64,000 bases of DNA. It comes from Tolypocladium sp. Sup5 PDA-1. Lineage: Eukaryota > Ascomycota > Sordariomycetes > Hypocreales > Ophiocordycipitaceae. The position numbers and the translations under genes were made by a program. The stretch spans positions 186,001-250,000 of the forward strand of contig JPHH03000026.1 of NCBI GenBank assembly GCA_000750105.3, read 5' to 3'. The notes under the pieces are model-generated. The model had not been told where the DNA came from, did no database searches, and was given only the letters and a program-made list of their open reading frames with translations. The number at the start of each line of letters is the position of its first letter. Position 1 is the stretch's first letter. This document shows, in pieces, positions 45,359 through 57,383 of the stretch.

Positions 45359-46334
45359 AAGTCAGACCATACATGTCAATGAGAGGTTTTAGAGCAAGGG
45401 AGAGCAGCCAGTTGGATAGGGTTGAAGGTGGCCGAGTCCTGCGTGTGTACATGTGATGCTAGGAACGCCTTTGTTATATATGATACAGAAGAGGATCGAG
45501 TGTTTCCTTCTTGACGAGTATATACTACGCTATGTGAGGTTATATAAAGTCGAGGCAGTACGTATATAGCATTGAACCAGAGAACCACTCGTTCAGTTTG
45601 AAGGTGTGAACCGTTTTTCGGCACTTTCCGGCCTGCTCCCTGAGCGGCTCTGCTGATGCTGACGGATCGCAAGACTCACGCAACAGGATTGGCCAATGGA
45701 TCCATGGTTGCAGCAAGGCCGTTGCAGCAAGACAAGGCCCAGCAGCCTGGTCAGGGGTTGTGCAACTCGAGATGCACTGTTGCCTGTTGGGCGCGTGGGA
45801 CAGAAGCAACGACGATCACATGCGAGTGCGGCTCAGGTCCAAGAACCCGTGGTTCGATTCGGTGGTGAGATCAACAACGCCGCCATTGGTCGCAGGGATC
45901 GGTGGGGGAGCCACAGTGGCGCGGTTTGGCCGTCGAAGACGGGCCATGCCTATCATGGCGCTACTTTGTACTCCGTACCGTACAGGGACTGGGCCCCTGA
46001 TGGGAGAGGGGGGATTGGCTTCCCATTGAGCCCAGCCCGGCGTTGCGTCTGTCGTTAATACTTAGGTAGTAAATCCTCCGTAGTTGCGTATAAATCCTCC
46101 GTTGACACCTGGAGGCTGCATCCATTCCAAGCCACCGGCCTCTTCAACACGGACCAGCGCAGAGTCGTGATGGCCTGAGGCTGTACGACGGGCTACTGCT
46201 TCTTTTCGGCTTCTACTCATCCACGCCCCTACGAACAACCGTCGTCGCTCCTACGACTCCTCCGCCAGCGTCACCGCCTCACCGCCCCTCGACCGACGAT
46301 ACCTACGACGACAAGCTACGCATCCGCCGCTTCA
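45359..46334. promoter_or_regulatory. ERG1 upstream region
   Basis: This 976-base region holds the 3' region of the helical-repeat gene and the promoter and leader of ERG1. A direct repeat AAATCCTCCGT occurs at 46071-46081 and 46092-46102, 21 bases apart. Between the copies lies GCGTATAAA (46086-46094), a possible TATA element about 240 bases before the start codon. A TACTCCGTA motif is at 45969-45977. The leader is pyrimidine-rich. Confidence 0.5.
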
Positions 46335-47837
46335 ATGGCGACGGCACCCATCCCCGCAGCCGCCGAGGCGCGCGAACGCCGCGAGACGTACCACGATGCG
46401 GACGTCGTCGTCGTCGGCGCCGGCGTCTTCGGCTGCGCCATCGCATACGCCCTCGCCAACCAGGGCCGCTCCGTGCTGCTGCTCGAGCGCTGGATGAAGG
46501 AGCCTGACCGCATCGTCGGCGAGCTGCTGCAGCCCGGCGGCCTCGCCGCGCTCAAGAAGCTGGGGCTGGGCCACTGCGTCGACGGCATCGACTCGGTCCC
46601 CTGCAAGGGATACAACGTCATCTACCACGGGGAGCCCTCGCTGATCCCCTATCCGCCCGTCGACGACAGTGGTGACGTGCCGTTCAAGTGGTCCGGCGCG
46701 GGCAAGGAGGGCAAGCGGCCTGAGGGGAGGAGCTTCCACCACGGGCGCTTCATCACGAAGCTGCGCAAGGCGTGCTTGGCCCACGAGAACATCACCGTCG
46801 TCGAGACGGAGGTGCTCAACACCATTCGCGGCGAGTACTCGGACCAGATCCTCGGCGTCGAGTCCCGCACGGCGGTCGACAGGGAGACGGGCGACAAGAA
46901 GCCCGACTACTTCTTCGGCCACCTGACCATCATCGCCGACGGCTACGACTCCAAGTTCCGCAAGCAGGTCCTCGGCAACAAGCCCGTCGTCAAGAGCAAG
47001 TTCTACGCCCTCGAGCTCATCGACTGCCCGCTGCCGCAGGAGTACTTTGGCCACGTCATCATCGGCAACGCCTCCCCCATCCTGCTCTACCAGATCGGCA
47101 CCCGCGAGACGCGCGCCCTCTTCGACGTCCCTCAGGGCATCCCCGAGGCCGCGCCCGCGGCCGGCGGCGTCCGCGGGTACATCAAGAACGTGGCCATTCC
47201 CGCGCTGCCCGCCAGCGTGCGCGCCTCGGCCGTGCGCGCCCTCGACGACGGCAAGATCCCGCGCAGCATGCCCAACAGCTGGCTCCCGCCCTCGAAGCAG
47301 ACGCCCAACGGGGTCATCCTCCTCGGCGACGCCTTCAACATGCGCCACCCGCTCACCGGCGGCGGCATGACCGTCGCCTTCAACGACGCCCTCCTCCTCT
47401 CCGAGCTCCTCCACCCGTCCTGTGCGCGCGACCTCGAGGATGCGCGCGCCATCCGCGCTGCCGTCGACACCTTCTACTGGCGCCGCAAGGCCTGCACCTC
47501 CATCATCAACGTCCTCGCCCAGGCCCTCTACACGCTCTTCGCGGCCGACGACCGCCAGCTGCGCGCCCTCCAGCTCGGCTGCTTCGAGTACTTCCAGCGC
47601 GGCATCACGGACGGGCCCTGCGCCCTGCTCGGCGGGATCCTGCAGCAGCCCTCGGTCCTCGCGTACCACTTCTTCTCCGTCGCCTTTGTCGCCATCTGGC
47701 TCAACTCGTGCGCTGTCATGGGTAGCGGGCCCCTCAGCCCGCTCAGGCTCCCGCTCGCCATCATCGACGCAGTGCTCATCCTGTGGAAGGCGTCATGCGT
47801 CTTCCTCCCGCTCGTCTGGCGCGAGGGCTTCCAGTGA
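46335..47837 (+). CDS. ERG1: Squalene epoxidase (squalene monooxygenase)
   Basis: A single exon encodes 500 residues. The enzyme converts squalene to 2,3-oxidosqualene in the ER membrane, using FAD, NADPH and O2, in ergosterol synthesis; it is the target of allylamines such as terbinafine. The FAD-binding Rossmann motif is VVVVGAGVFGCAIAYALANQ near residue 25, ending in LLLER. The segment IVGELLQPGGLAALKKLGL is typical of the family. The second FAD motif is VILLGDAFNMRHPLTGGGM at about residue 335. Two hydrophobic C-terminal segments (FFSVAFVAIWLNSCAVM; LPLAIIDAVLILWKASCVF) should anchor it. The first 19 residues are variable, and no N-terminal membrane anchor is seen. Strong C/G third positions suggest high expression. 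Confidence 0.96.
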   Translation: MATAPIPAAAEARERRETYHDADVVVVGAGVFGCAIAYALANQGRSVLLLERWMKEPDRIVGELLQPGGLAALKKLGLGHCVDGIDSVPCKGYNVIYHGEPSLIPYPPVDDSGDVPFKWSGAGKEGKRPEGRSFHHGRFITKLRKACLAHENITVVETEVLNTIRGEYSDQILGVESRTAVDRETGDKKPDYFFGHLTIIADGYDSKFRKQVLGNKPVVKSKFYALELIDCPLPQEYFGHVIIGNASPILLYQIGTRETRALFDVPQGIPEAAPAAGGVRGYIKNVAIPALPASVRASAVRALDDGKIPRSMPNSWLPPSKQTPNGVILLGDAFNMRHPLTGGGMTVAFNDALLLSELLHPSCARDLEDARAIRAAVDTFYWRRKACTSIINVLAQALYTLFAADDRQLRALQLGCFEYFQRGITDGPCALLGGILQQPSVLAYHFFSVAFVAIWLNSCAVMGSGPLSPLRLPLAIIDAVLILWKASCVFLPLVWREGFQ

Positions 47838-48246
47838 AACGGGGAAATACTCGAGTTGTGTTAATGTGCATTTCGCGCGGGCGTTGGGGTGTTTTTAGGG
47901 TGCTCCCTCTCCCTTTCAGGGATTGCTGACCCCCCGTGTATATATGAAGAGGCATGCATGTCATGACTGCCAGGAGTGGGCGTCTGCATGGTCGTTACCT
48001 ATTAGGGCATTGGATAGATGACGTACGAAAGGGGACCCTCTTTGGGCCGGGAACGGGGCTGCTGACACGCATATTAGATGTAATAGTAATATCACACCTC
48101 CATGAACAGTCCCTCAGGTTGTTTCAGTTGTTCAGATTTCTGCCCTGCTGTCTATATACTCGAACATGGAATCAATTGATCCATTTCCGTGGCAAGCTGA
48201 GCCCTCCCGTCCAATTGTCCACAACTTTCCCATTGCCAGCAGCCCC
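47838..48246. other. Convergent intergenic region
   Basis: These 409 bases lie between the ends of ERG1 and ALG5 and should hold both polyadenylation regions. No gene is supported. Confidence 0.6.
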
Positions 48247-49645
48247 TTAGGTCAACCGCCTGCGGTACACACCCATCATCCAGCTCGCCCGCAGCACGGC
48301 CAGGCCAATGGCCATCTTGATGCTGTCCTGGATGACGTTGAGCTTACTGCCGCCGACCTCGTGCCACTCGATGGGCACCTCGGCGACCTTGATGCCGGGG
48401 CTCGTGCCAATAACACTGCCGTCGCTGCCAAGGACTGGGGTGGCGGGGGCCGACTCGGCGAGCATGAGCATCTCGATGTCGAAGATCCATCCCTCGGTGT
48501 GCATGTAGGGCACGATGTGGGGGAGGGCCGCGCGCGAGAAGAGCTTGAAGCCGCACTGGGTGTCGCGGATGCGCGACGTGGCCGGGGGCGTGAGGATGGT
48601 GAGGACGAGGTGAAAGGAGCGCATGAGGAAGTTGCGCAGGGCGGAGCGCTGGCATTCACGAGTCAGCTGGTTGAACAAAGCAGATTGATGGATATGAGGT
48701 CCGTGGCGTACCTTGACTACCGCCTCGCTGCCAACGAGGTGCGCACGACTGCCAATGGCGACGCCACGATGCGACCCATCAACCACCTCCTCGCAGCCCT
48801 CGATCAACTTGCTCACGTCGCTGAACCTCGACGCTCCATCGGCGTCAGCAAAGAGCACATACTCGCCCCTCACATGTCGCAGTCCATGCGTGACACCGCC
48901 GCCCTTGCCCCGATTCTTAGTCAGGGACACCACGCGCAGAATGTCATGCAGCTCCTTCTTCTTCGCAAAGTCAAGCACCACGTCCACCGTCTTATCCCGA
49001 CTGCCGTCATTGACGATCAGGATCTCGTATCCGCCCAGCTCCTTGGCCAGTGCAGAGCCAGCCGAGTGGCCACGTGCATGTCGTCGCTTGCCCGGGCTGA
49101 GAGCGGCCTTGGCGCTCTTGGATCGGCCGACGTGCTTGTCGAGGTAGGCCACAGCCTCTTCGAGTGTAGGTATAACGCGATCCTCTTCGTTGTACGCGGG
49201 GAAGACAACGCTGAGGTGCAGCTCTGCAGGTTCAATGGTGCCGATGTCTGGCGTGGGGGACGCCTCGCCGGGCCGGATGCGCTGCTCGTGGAGGCGCCGC
49301 TCAGCCAGCCAGCGGTCGTGCCAGCAGGGTAGCTGTCGAGGTGTAGTCGACGCGCCAGAGGGGCTGGAGGTGATGTATGTTTTCTCAGAGGGCAGAACGG
49401 GTCGTGGTTTGGGGGCGACGAGGTGGAGGAGGACGAAGAGCTAAACAGAGCGAGCGAAACATCGTCAGCGGAATCGACTCGCCAAGAGTGGCGGGCTGCA
49501 CTTGAGAGACGTCACATACAGAGAACAGCGCAAAGAAGACCAGCGCGACGAAGCAGGCGAACAGAACGTGCACGGGAGTCGCCTCAATCCACGCCCACAG
49601 CGGCCCAAGGAACCGCGCCGGCAGCTCCCAGAGCAGCTCCATCAT
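48247..49645 (-). CDS. ALG5: Dolichyl-phosphate beta-glucosyltransferase Alg5
   Basis: Three exons (49520-49645, 48712-49440, 48247-48648) encode 418 residues; the introns are 79 and 63 nt. Alg5 moves glucose from UDP-glucose to dolichyl phosphate on the ER membrane, supplying the donor for N-glycan glucosylation. An N-terminal membrane anchor covers about residues 23-48. The GT2 domain shows VVFPAYNEEDRVIPTLEEA, ILIVNDGSRDKT, LTKNRGKGGGVTHGLRH and the metal-binding YVLFADADGA. Later DTQCGFKLFSRAALP and EVPIEWHEVGGSKLN are typical of Alg5. An insertion near 160 is basic and variable. The second intron is 63 nt and has no stop in frame. Two adjacent ATGs at 49645 and 49642 could serve as start. 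Confidence 0.93.
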
Positions 49646-50702
49646 GCAGCGCGCAAGCCGTTGCGCAATGGAAACCAAGCCCCAGTGGAGCAGGACCGAG
49701 ACTTGATTAAACGGCGCCCATGAAAGAAGCAGCCGAAATTTTCTGACCTCGCAACGCAGAAAGGGAGAGAAGGAAAGGGAGAAAAAGAGTGAACAACCAG
49801 TTGGGGGGGTGGTTGCCAGAGGAGTCAGGACAGCTTCGTGAAGCCAGGCCAGATGTTCACTGACGCGGTGTGGCGCAAGGCTGGCCAATCGACGGCAGGA
49901 CCCCTGACGCCGGGTGGTTCCTCCAGCTGTCTTCGACAGGGGTGGCGCGGGCGTGTCACCAGTGCGGCGCCGCCTGCGTGGGGTAACTTGTGGGAGGAAG
50001 GAAGCATGCACGCATCACAGCAGATTGATCATGCCATACCCTGGAGCTGCATCCAGCGAATCCGTTGCATGGAACGCGCACGCAGGAGCAAAGGGCTGGC
50101 CAATGCAACACGCAGAGTCTCTCCGCCGTATTACCAGAATGCATATCAATCTGGTCAGCCAATTGCTGTGCAGAGCCGGCGCAGCCTCGCAGCCAACAAA
50201 AGCTTGTAGTCGAGTCGAATGACCCCATCCTTAAGCTTCCCAGTTCACTTGGTCGTGGCAAGCCGTTGCACACTCACTTACAGGTAACTAATTCAACGCC
50301 GTCAAACCCAATCTCGACCTATACACATAACGCTTGTTCTTATTCACGGCCCTTTTCCATCCAGTGTCGTGTGAGCGATTACACTGGCGACCCGCATCTA
50401 TCCAAAATACATATCCAAATATGCCGAGCCACCGATTCGTGCCAGACGCGTCGTTCCAAACACCAAGTATTCTATCCCAGTGGTCATTCAAATCATCATA
50501 GGAGGCTTCATATCAGACTGCCGCCACACACTTCTCCCCTTGCTCCAAGCACTGGGTAAATCGTTACACTGCAACACTCACAACTGCCCGCTCTTGAATA
50601 TCATCATCTTTGGCCCAAGCAGAAACTGGGCCCGCCAAGTTTCCGCATCCTTCGAGACAAATGGGAATTGGCTGTACGTTAGGGGTCGGGCCGCCCGTGC
50701 AA
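49646..50702. other. Intergenic region, ALG5 promoter and next gene's 3' region
   Basis: This 1.06 kb region separates two minus-strand genes. A GA-rich stretch near 49760-49790 is in the ALG5 upstream part. No gene is supported. Confidence 0.6.
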
Positions 50703-52097
50703 TCAGGCGGCCACGGCCGAAGTCTTGGAGCTTGACCACCGATTCTTCTTGAGCAGTTTGCTCCCGCCCTTGGCAAGCCTCTTGGACTTGGAGCTTGATG
50801 ACGCGGCTGGCTCAGGTAGCGACGCCGGCTCTGGGAACACGTTGACGAGGTATTCATGCGCAACAGGAGGCGGGGCTCGGCTACGGTCCGCGCGGCCAAA
50901 GTCCTGATATGGGGACTCTACGCCGGTGGACTCGATGCGCTCGAGTTCGGAGAAGCGTGTCGTCCTGCCAGTTCTCCTCTCCTTGAACGTTCTCGCCTCA
51001 GCCGCTGGGTATGCCATGCCGGCCGCATCAGACGACCGTGGCACATCCAGCTCGGCATTTGGGACCGGTACCCAGCTCAGGGAATACTCGCCCTGGGACG
51101 CACTGGCGATAGCTGGCGTCGCCGGAGCCGATGCAGCCGGCCGTGTAGGGGCGGGCGTTAGGCCTGGCAGCGAGGTAGTAGAGCTTTGGCGCGACGTCTG
51201 CATGCCAGGCGTCGACGATCCGTTGACCCAACCCTGGCTAGAGGATATGGCTTGCGGCGAAGCGACAGGAGGTAGGGAGCCTGGGTGTATCGGCAGAGGA
51301 GCGGCGACCTGGTTAATCGAGGCGAACCCCCTCATCGACGGTGGCGGTCGGGAGTCTCGGGAGTAGCCGGACGGCCCTGGGGCTTTGGCTGAACTGGCGG
51401 AGGCGTCGGACGTTCGTCGATGGTGGCTCGGATGTAGCCGATGTGTCGATTCACCCAGTCTTGCCGTTGGGCGAGAAGGCCTCATCTCGAGGTCATCTTG
51501 AGAGCTGGTGGAGCCGCTAGAGCTATCAACTGGCGATGGGTCACCTACTGAAAGTCAGCTTTGCGAGAGCACGATGGCCACTGGAGATTCGATCCTTCGC
51601 AAACCTTTGCTCGACGTTGGGCTTATACGCTGCGGTTCGTACCCTGCGCCCCTGGCGACATCCTTGCCCTTCAAAGAAGCGGGTTGTGAATAGGAAATGT
51701 CGGGTACCGAGTATACGACCTCCCGGCTGCGGTCCGGATAGGGAGAGATGCCGTTGTAGCTGTACGCCCTGGGCAAGCGTGCCATGGGAGCGACGTCCTC
51801 TCCCGGATAAGAAACGCGGGACAGGCTGCTGCCGACACGGGGGACGCCAGGGCCAGGCATGTTCATATGATGGCCACTCGCAGCCATTGCGCTCCTCCTG
51901 CGATTCTGTTCGACGATCCGCGGCCGGTCGGCTTCCCTCCAGCTTGGCGGAGCGCTCGCAAAGGCATCTGTGGCGGCGTGTGTCGGCACATGCCTATAGG
52001 GTATCTTTTCCTGCTCCTTCTTCTTCTGCTCAGCCAACTTTGCATTGTGCTCCTTGGCCTGTTGGCGGCTCTTTCGGAGGTGTGAAAAGATGGACAT
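50703..52097 (-). CDS. Uncharacterised disordered protein, conserved basic N-terminus
   Basis: Two exons (51605-52097 and 50703-51547) encode 445 residues; the intron is 51548-51604 (57 nt) with a GCTGAC branch site. I know this type only as a hypothetical protein of filamentous fungi. It begins MSIFSHLRKSRQQAKEHNAK followed by EQKKKEQEKIPYRHVPTHAA, a helical, charged segment that looks conserved. The remainder is Ser/Pro/Ala-rich and disordered, with short possibly conserved motifs: YSVPDISYSQ, EYSLSWVPVPNAELDVPRSS and RTTRFSELERIESTGVESPY. The C-terminus is basic (SKRLAKGGSKLLKKNRWSSSK). No membrane segment is seen. Open frame extends upstream of 52097, but the ATG there fits the conserved start. 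Confidence 0.7.
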
Positions 52098-53284
52098 TTC
52101 TTGTTTGACGGGTGGTCGGTAGGTAGTAGTGTCAAGTCGAGAGGCAAGCCGAGAGGCAGCGAGAGGGCCAAGGGCGGGGTGAGCTGCGTGTTGCAAGTCG
52201 CGATGGCAATGACGGGGCCAACGTGTTGTCGCAGTGCCGGCGGATGTGTGGTTGGATGAGGCAGGACGTTGGAGACCTGGAGTATCGCGGGTTAGCAGGG
52301 GGGCCACCCTGCATATATATCTGGAAATGGGATATGACGGTGCGTCACGCGCGCCCGAGGAGCGGGAAAGCGCCGCAACAACGGCCGTGCCCGAGAGCCG
52401 CAGGAGGGAAAAGCAAGGCCTCGCGTACGGACTATGATGTCCTCGAAAGAAGGTGAAGCGTGGCTGCGACGGTTTTAAAGCCTGTGCGTGCCTGGATGAT
52501 TCGGATCCCTTGCGAGTGGAGCTCGTACGAGGGACGGCACGGGCTCCCAGGCGGACCCCAAGTGAAACTCTCCCGTCTGGTGCTCTCCCGTCTGGTGGAT
52601 CAGTGTGTCGGACTTCGGTGGAGGGAGGGGCGGAGCAGCCCAAGCCCAAGCAAGCAAGCAGGGTTCAGCTCTCAGCCCCAGGTCGCTGGGGGTCGAGGTT
52701 GCTCTGAAGCCGGTTGCTTCGGGCAAGGGTTGGCGATGATGGTGTATGAGTCGTGGCGGCAGCAGCAGCTGCGAGGAGGAAAAGGGAACCGAGATGATGG
52801 GCAGGCGATGAGGAGTTGAGGACCCTGGCCCTTTTGATAGACGACCCGGCCGACACGCCTAAGCAGGGTAAGAGGGGCTCCGCTCGTTCTATAATGGGCT
52901 GGCGGGCGTGTAAGGCAGCCAGCTCGCACAAGCACGATCCCAGGCCAGATGGTCTCGGCAGCTGCGGAGCGCGGAGCGAGCAGCGGCTTGCGATGGCTAG
53001 GAGTCCAGGAGTCTGTCCAGTGGGCGGTCGACGGCGGATGACTGTACCAGGTAACTATGTCGAGGCTTATTGGTGCGGGTGGCAGCGGTTGCAAGTCGAC
53101 TCGTGGAATCCGAATCCCCCTTTTGACTCAATCCCGCAACGTCAACTGGCCCTTGAACCAGATAAGCAATGTTGGAGTTGTGGGAGCGAGACAAAGGAGA
53201 GACGTGAAAAACTCGACAGAGCAGGGAAGCTGGCTGTGAAATACGAGAAGAAGAGGCGGAGAGCGAAGCGGCTGGCAAGGCGAG

Positions 53285-53310
53285 GGTGGATGGATGGATG
53301 GATGGATGGT
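53285..53310. repeat. (GGAT)n microsatellite
   Basis: About six GGAT tetranucleotide copies, non-coding. Confidence 0.9.
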
Positions 53311-55839
53311 GCTCCGTACATATAAGACGGGGCGGCCAACAAACACGGGCTGGCAGGGCTAGATGGGCCAGTGGGAGGGCAGCGCAGGACGACGATGATT
53401 GCAGACTCGTCCACCTCATGCAGCCAGGGACACATGCATGGCATTGGGTACCCTCTATCGCGCGTGTGCTGGCCGCTGTCAAAGCTGCGGCGCTGTGCTG
53501 TAAGACAAGTGCAACTGCGCCGTGGTTGCGTGCTCGCACCGCAGCTCGTGGTGGACTGGACGCCTCAAGGCCGGGGGTCGGGGCCAGAACCAAAATGTCC
53601 ACCCCAGTCGCTCTGCACCTTCTGGCTGCTGCGGGGGGCGCGGCGTCTTGGCCGAGACGAGCCCGGGACCGGGATCCAGGATGCAGCCCAGCTTGCTGCC
53701 TGTGGCTCGGATGTGTACTCGTATGTAATTGTACGAGTACACCGTGGAGTCGTGGACGCAGACTCGTAAGAAGGTTCAACGGAACCTTCACACAACAGAC
53801 AGGCCCTCTGATGCGCCTCTCAACTCTCAGCGGCGCCGGTGCGCTAGGCGATTGGCAAGCAAGGTGCAAAGTGCCGCAGCCACGATCCGTCGAGTCGCAC
53901 CAACTGCCCGGCTGACCGGCCAGCCCAGCAAATCACGCCCGTTGCGAGACACCCGCGTGGTTGTCATGAGTGCTGGGAAGGGCTAGAGGGTCTGGTCTGC
54001 TGCCCTCAGCCGGCCGGATTGCTGCTGAATGCTGGGCCTTGTTGGCCGTCGCCAGGCCCGTCGCCAGGTGTTAGCGGCCTGCACGTTGGCAGCGGCGCCT
54101 CGTATTTGCAACAAGTATTTGCAACAAGCTTGACGAGGTACCCGCTAAACGGGTTCTTGGCCCACCGCCAGTGCCTGGCTGGCCGTCCTTTTCGGTTCTT
54201 TCTGGTAATATCTTAAGTACCTCCCAAAGACTGGTGGGCGCAAGGGGGGCAGACTGCAGGCATATCGCAGGCGTTGCGGCGTGGCTTGGTGGCTTCACGG
54301 CCATACGCGTATCGGATGCTGAGGCGGCCGTTGTCCAGCCGCACGCTAGCCGCTGACCTGCGTCACCTTGTCCAAGGACCGTCCAAAACACCCCAAAGAA
54401 CATGGGATCAAGTCGCTGCCGTCGCCTCCGAGATTCCAGATCACCAGATCTCCTCCACTCGACTGTGCAACAGGCTCAACAGCTGCCTCAACGAGACCAA
54501 GCTTCCGCGACGGCATGATACCCAAACCAGGCTGATATGTATCGCCGACTTGGATATTAACCGCAGTCGATAGTCATGTACGTCCGTATCGAGTTGTCAG
54601 CCCTTTAATTGCGGGCCGGTGCTTCCCGCTTCCCGCGTCCCAGATGCGACCCTATACATCTCCACCGTCGGAGCAGAGACCGACCTTCTCTTTGTTGCGA
54701 TCGACACTTGCCAGACGCAGGGGCCCATTGTTCGTTGATCGTTTTGTTCTCGGACCCGGCCGTTGATCTACACGGCACGGATCTTATCGAGCCGTGACAC
54801 CTCAGTGACCTCACCAAGCTAACCTGACGCGTTCCCTGCAGGAGGCCCTCATCAGGCCCTGCTCGTCAACCTGGTCTGCTTCGAGGTGAGGCCTCACCAC
54901 CTCAGTCGGGACCATCACAAGCACTAACGAAATCAGCAAAGAGGCACCACCGCGGACCGCACGTTTCTGGCCAAAGTTCTCCACAGCGGCTCAAGGAACT
55001 TCCGTAGGTAATCACTAGCATTATCATCCAAATCCGTTGCTGGGCACTCCAAAGGTGTTGATGAGGCGCCATTGCACCTTGTCCAGCAGCCTCACAAGCG
55101 CCTGGCCTGCCGTTCCTGGGGCGGAAAGGGCGGGAACCCATTCCGGAGCCGACAGCCGCGAGAAGTATCCCAATAGTCGTTATTACGCATTCTTCAGTTT
55201 GTAGTGCAACCAATATCCCGCTGCATCACGGCCGGGATGCCCAACTTGGCTGTGAAGCGCCACTGTATGACAGAAGATAAGGCAAGCGTCGTGAACATCG
55301 CTCAGCTCAGAGTTGCTGGACACCGACTTTTATTTAGCCGGGCGAGCAAAAAGTCTCCGGATGTAAGCCACTGGCAGTGATATGATTTGCCGTTCGCTGA
55401 TCAACGTGCGTAGATGGAGTCCTGCATCACACCGTCCACCGGCAGTTCGCCAAACCTCCAAGCCGTGAGATGCCGCACAGTATCGCCGATAATTTGGGCA
55501 ATTATGTCCACGGCGTGTTTCTAATATTGGAGCGAGATAATGCCGCCGTTGTGTCACTTTCACAACCCACCAGGACCCTTGACATGTTGCACCTCCAACA
55601 TGTTGTCTCGCCCATGGGAATGTTGTGCCGCGCAACGGCCCCTGACACTATCACAAGGCAGATGCGTATGGCTCCAAATTCAGGTGAAAGATGTGCTCCC
55701 AGTTCGTGTCACTGGGCACAGCGTAGAAAAAGGCCTACATTCCCGGAGAGGCCGACATGTTCGCACCAAGGATATCGCGTTGTCTGTTAGGTGGATGTTG
55801 GCCACGACGGTCAAACCTCGAGCGCCAATAAGATTATTA

Positions 55840-56500
55840 TAAAGGGATCATCGTTGACCGCATGGCGGCGGATCCACATGGCAGCAATGCTTCGTTGCCC
55901 AACTTTGTACTCCCAAAATACACCGATAAGCAAATGGTGGACAGATGTGCGAGAGCATGCAGGTAACGGGGTAGAGGGTGGTAGCCATGGTGTGAACCAG
56001 AGAGGGACGATAAGACGAGAGGGTGTATTTCCTTACCCTCCTGGCTTCGGGGGTATTCTGTGTCCTCGTGGACGACCTCAAGGACAGCCTTCTGCCATTG
56101 CGGCTGCGGCTCAAGACATCGAAATCTGAACTCCGGCTGATCCCATTCTGGGATGACTTCTTGCGGGACATGGGCGCAGATGTTGAAGGCCTGCAGGGAC
56201 TGCTGATGTGGCAGTCGCCAACCGACGAGACGTTGGCAGTTGTCGTTGCGATCGGTGCCCAAGACTTTCGCCTGGCATCTCGACGACAGCTCAGAAGAAG
56301 GCGAGTCACTTGACGACGCTCTCTGGATGTCGTCGACATGAGAGACAGACAAGAGTCTTGAGCGGCTGCTGATTGGGCTGTCGAGCACCCAGCCCGATGA
56401 AGTGGACTGACCAATGGCGTTGCTGCCCTTGGTGATGGAGGGATGGACGCTGAATCAGACGATGGACGGGGTTTGACTTGCAAGTCAGGGGAACTGCGAG
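55840..56500. other. Coding-like patch, strand unresolved
   Basis: On the minus strand one frame (about 56450 down to 56035) reads as plausible protein, including HVPQEVIPEWDQPEFRFRCL and QWQKAVLEVVHEDTEYPRSQ, and ends at a GTAAGG donor-like site. On the plus strand a frame in register with it (56023-56313) reads VDDLKDSLLPLRLRLKTSK and IPFWDDFLRDMGADVEGLQG. Only one can be the real coding strand. I could not build a complete exon model for either. It may be a small gene, an exon of an unrecognised gene, or chance. Confidence 0.3.
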
Positions 56501-57383
56501 TCACGTGCGCTGGTGGTGGTGTGCTTGGCCATTGGGGTGAGGCTGCAAAACTTTTCTCGCACCAGCCACATGAGAAGGCTGTTGGTACGTACCTACCTTA
56601 CCTTATCCGAACCTTGCACCCTCGGGTCGCCGAAAAGAGGCACAGACCACTCTGCCCCAGTGGCCAGGACCCTCGAGGCTCCCCCAAAGCCCCCCGGGGC
56701 CTCCCCAAGTGCGACCTGAGCCTAACCCAACACCTCCAAAAACCAGGCGCCATCAGTCACGCGCTTTGCCCACTTCACCTGTCAACCCTCACCCCATATC
56801 TCGACAGCCTCAAAACATCCTCACCTCACGCACGCCTGGGACCCCCGCCGCACCCACGCGCGCCCCGTGATCCCGTCGCCGCCTGTCGTCCGTCGTCCGC
56901 CGTCGCCCGCATCGCTCTCGCCGTCGCTGTCGCTGCCACTGGCGCTGTCGCCGTCCGCTCGCTGGCCTGCGCCGTGGCCCGTCTTTGATCCGATCCCGAT
57001 CCGATCTCCGCCCGAGCTTGAGTCTTGGGGGCCGCTTTTGCATGGCGCACTGAGGCCCAGCCTGCCTGCTTGTCGCTCCATACGTCACCTCGTCAGGCTT
57101 CGCTCGCCGTCGCCGTCGCCGCGCAACGCACGCCGTTCGAACTCTACCTCGATCCAGCCCCTCACCCCCCTCGACAGGTCATCGATCCTGCGTCTCCCCT
57201 CGCACAAACGCGCGCGCGCGCCCCCAGTCCCGGGCGCATCACAGAGGAACCGTGGCGGCGCTTACGATCCTCAGCCACAACGAGACGTCGGCGTCCGAAC
57301 TGTCCCTCCAGCAGCATCTCGAACTTGCTCCAGACCTGGTCGCGTACAGCCAGCTCACCACGGAGGGGGACTCCGAGCTGTTG

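Larger units (their letters stand above)
52098..57383. other. 5.3 kb gene-poor region before PSY2
   Basis: No gene is firmly supported here. The left part is the upstream region of the gene at 52097, with ATATATAT at 52311-52322. The middle holds a GATG microsatellite. A coding-like patch lies at 55840-56500. The right part is a C-rich, pyrimidine-rich leader region for PSY2, including an alternating CG run near 57210-57220. Confidence 0.5.

Noticed and set aside
45848..45870. GGTTCGATTCGG resembling a tRNA T loop
   Set aside because: The 5-base flanks do not pair, and no A box lies at a proper distance.
46332..47669. 445-codon minus-strand frame opposite ERG1
   Set aside because: It lies entirely within the squalene epoxidase gene and is open only because of strong G/C third-position bias.
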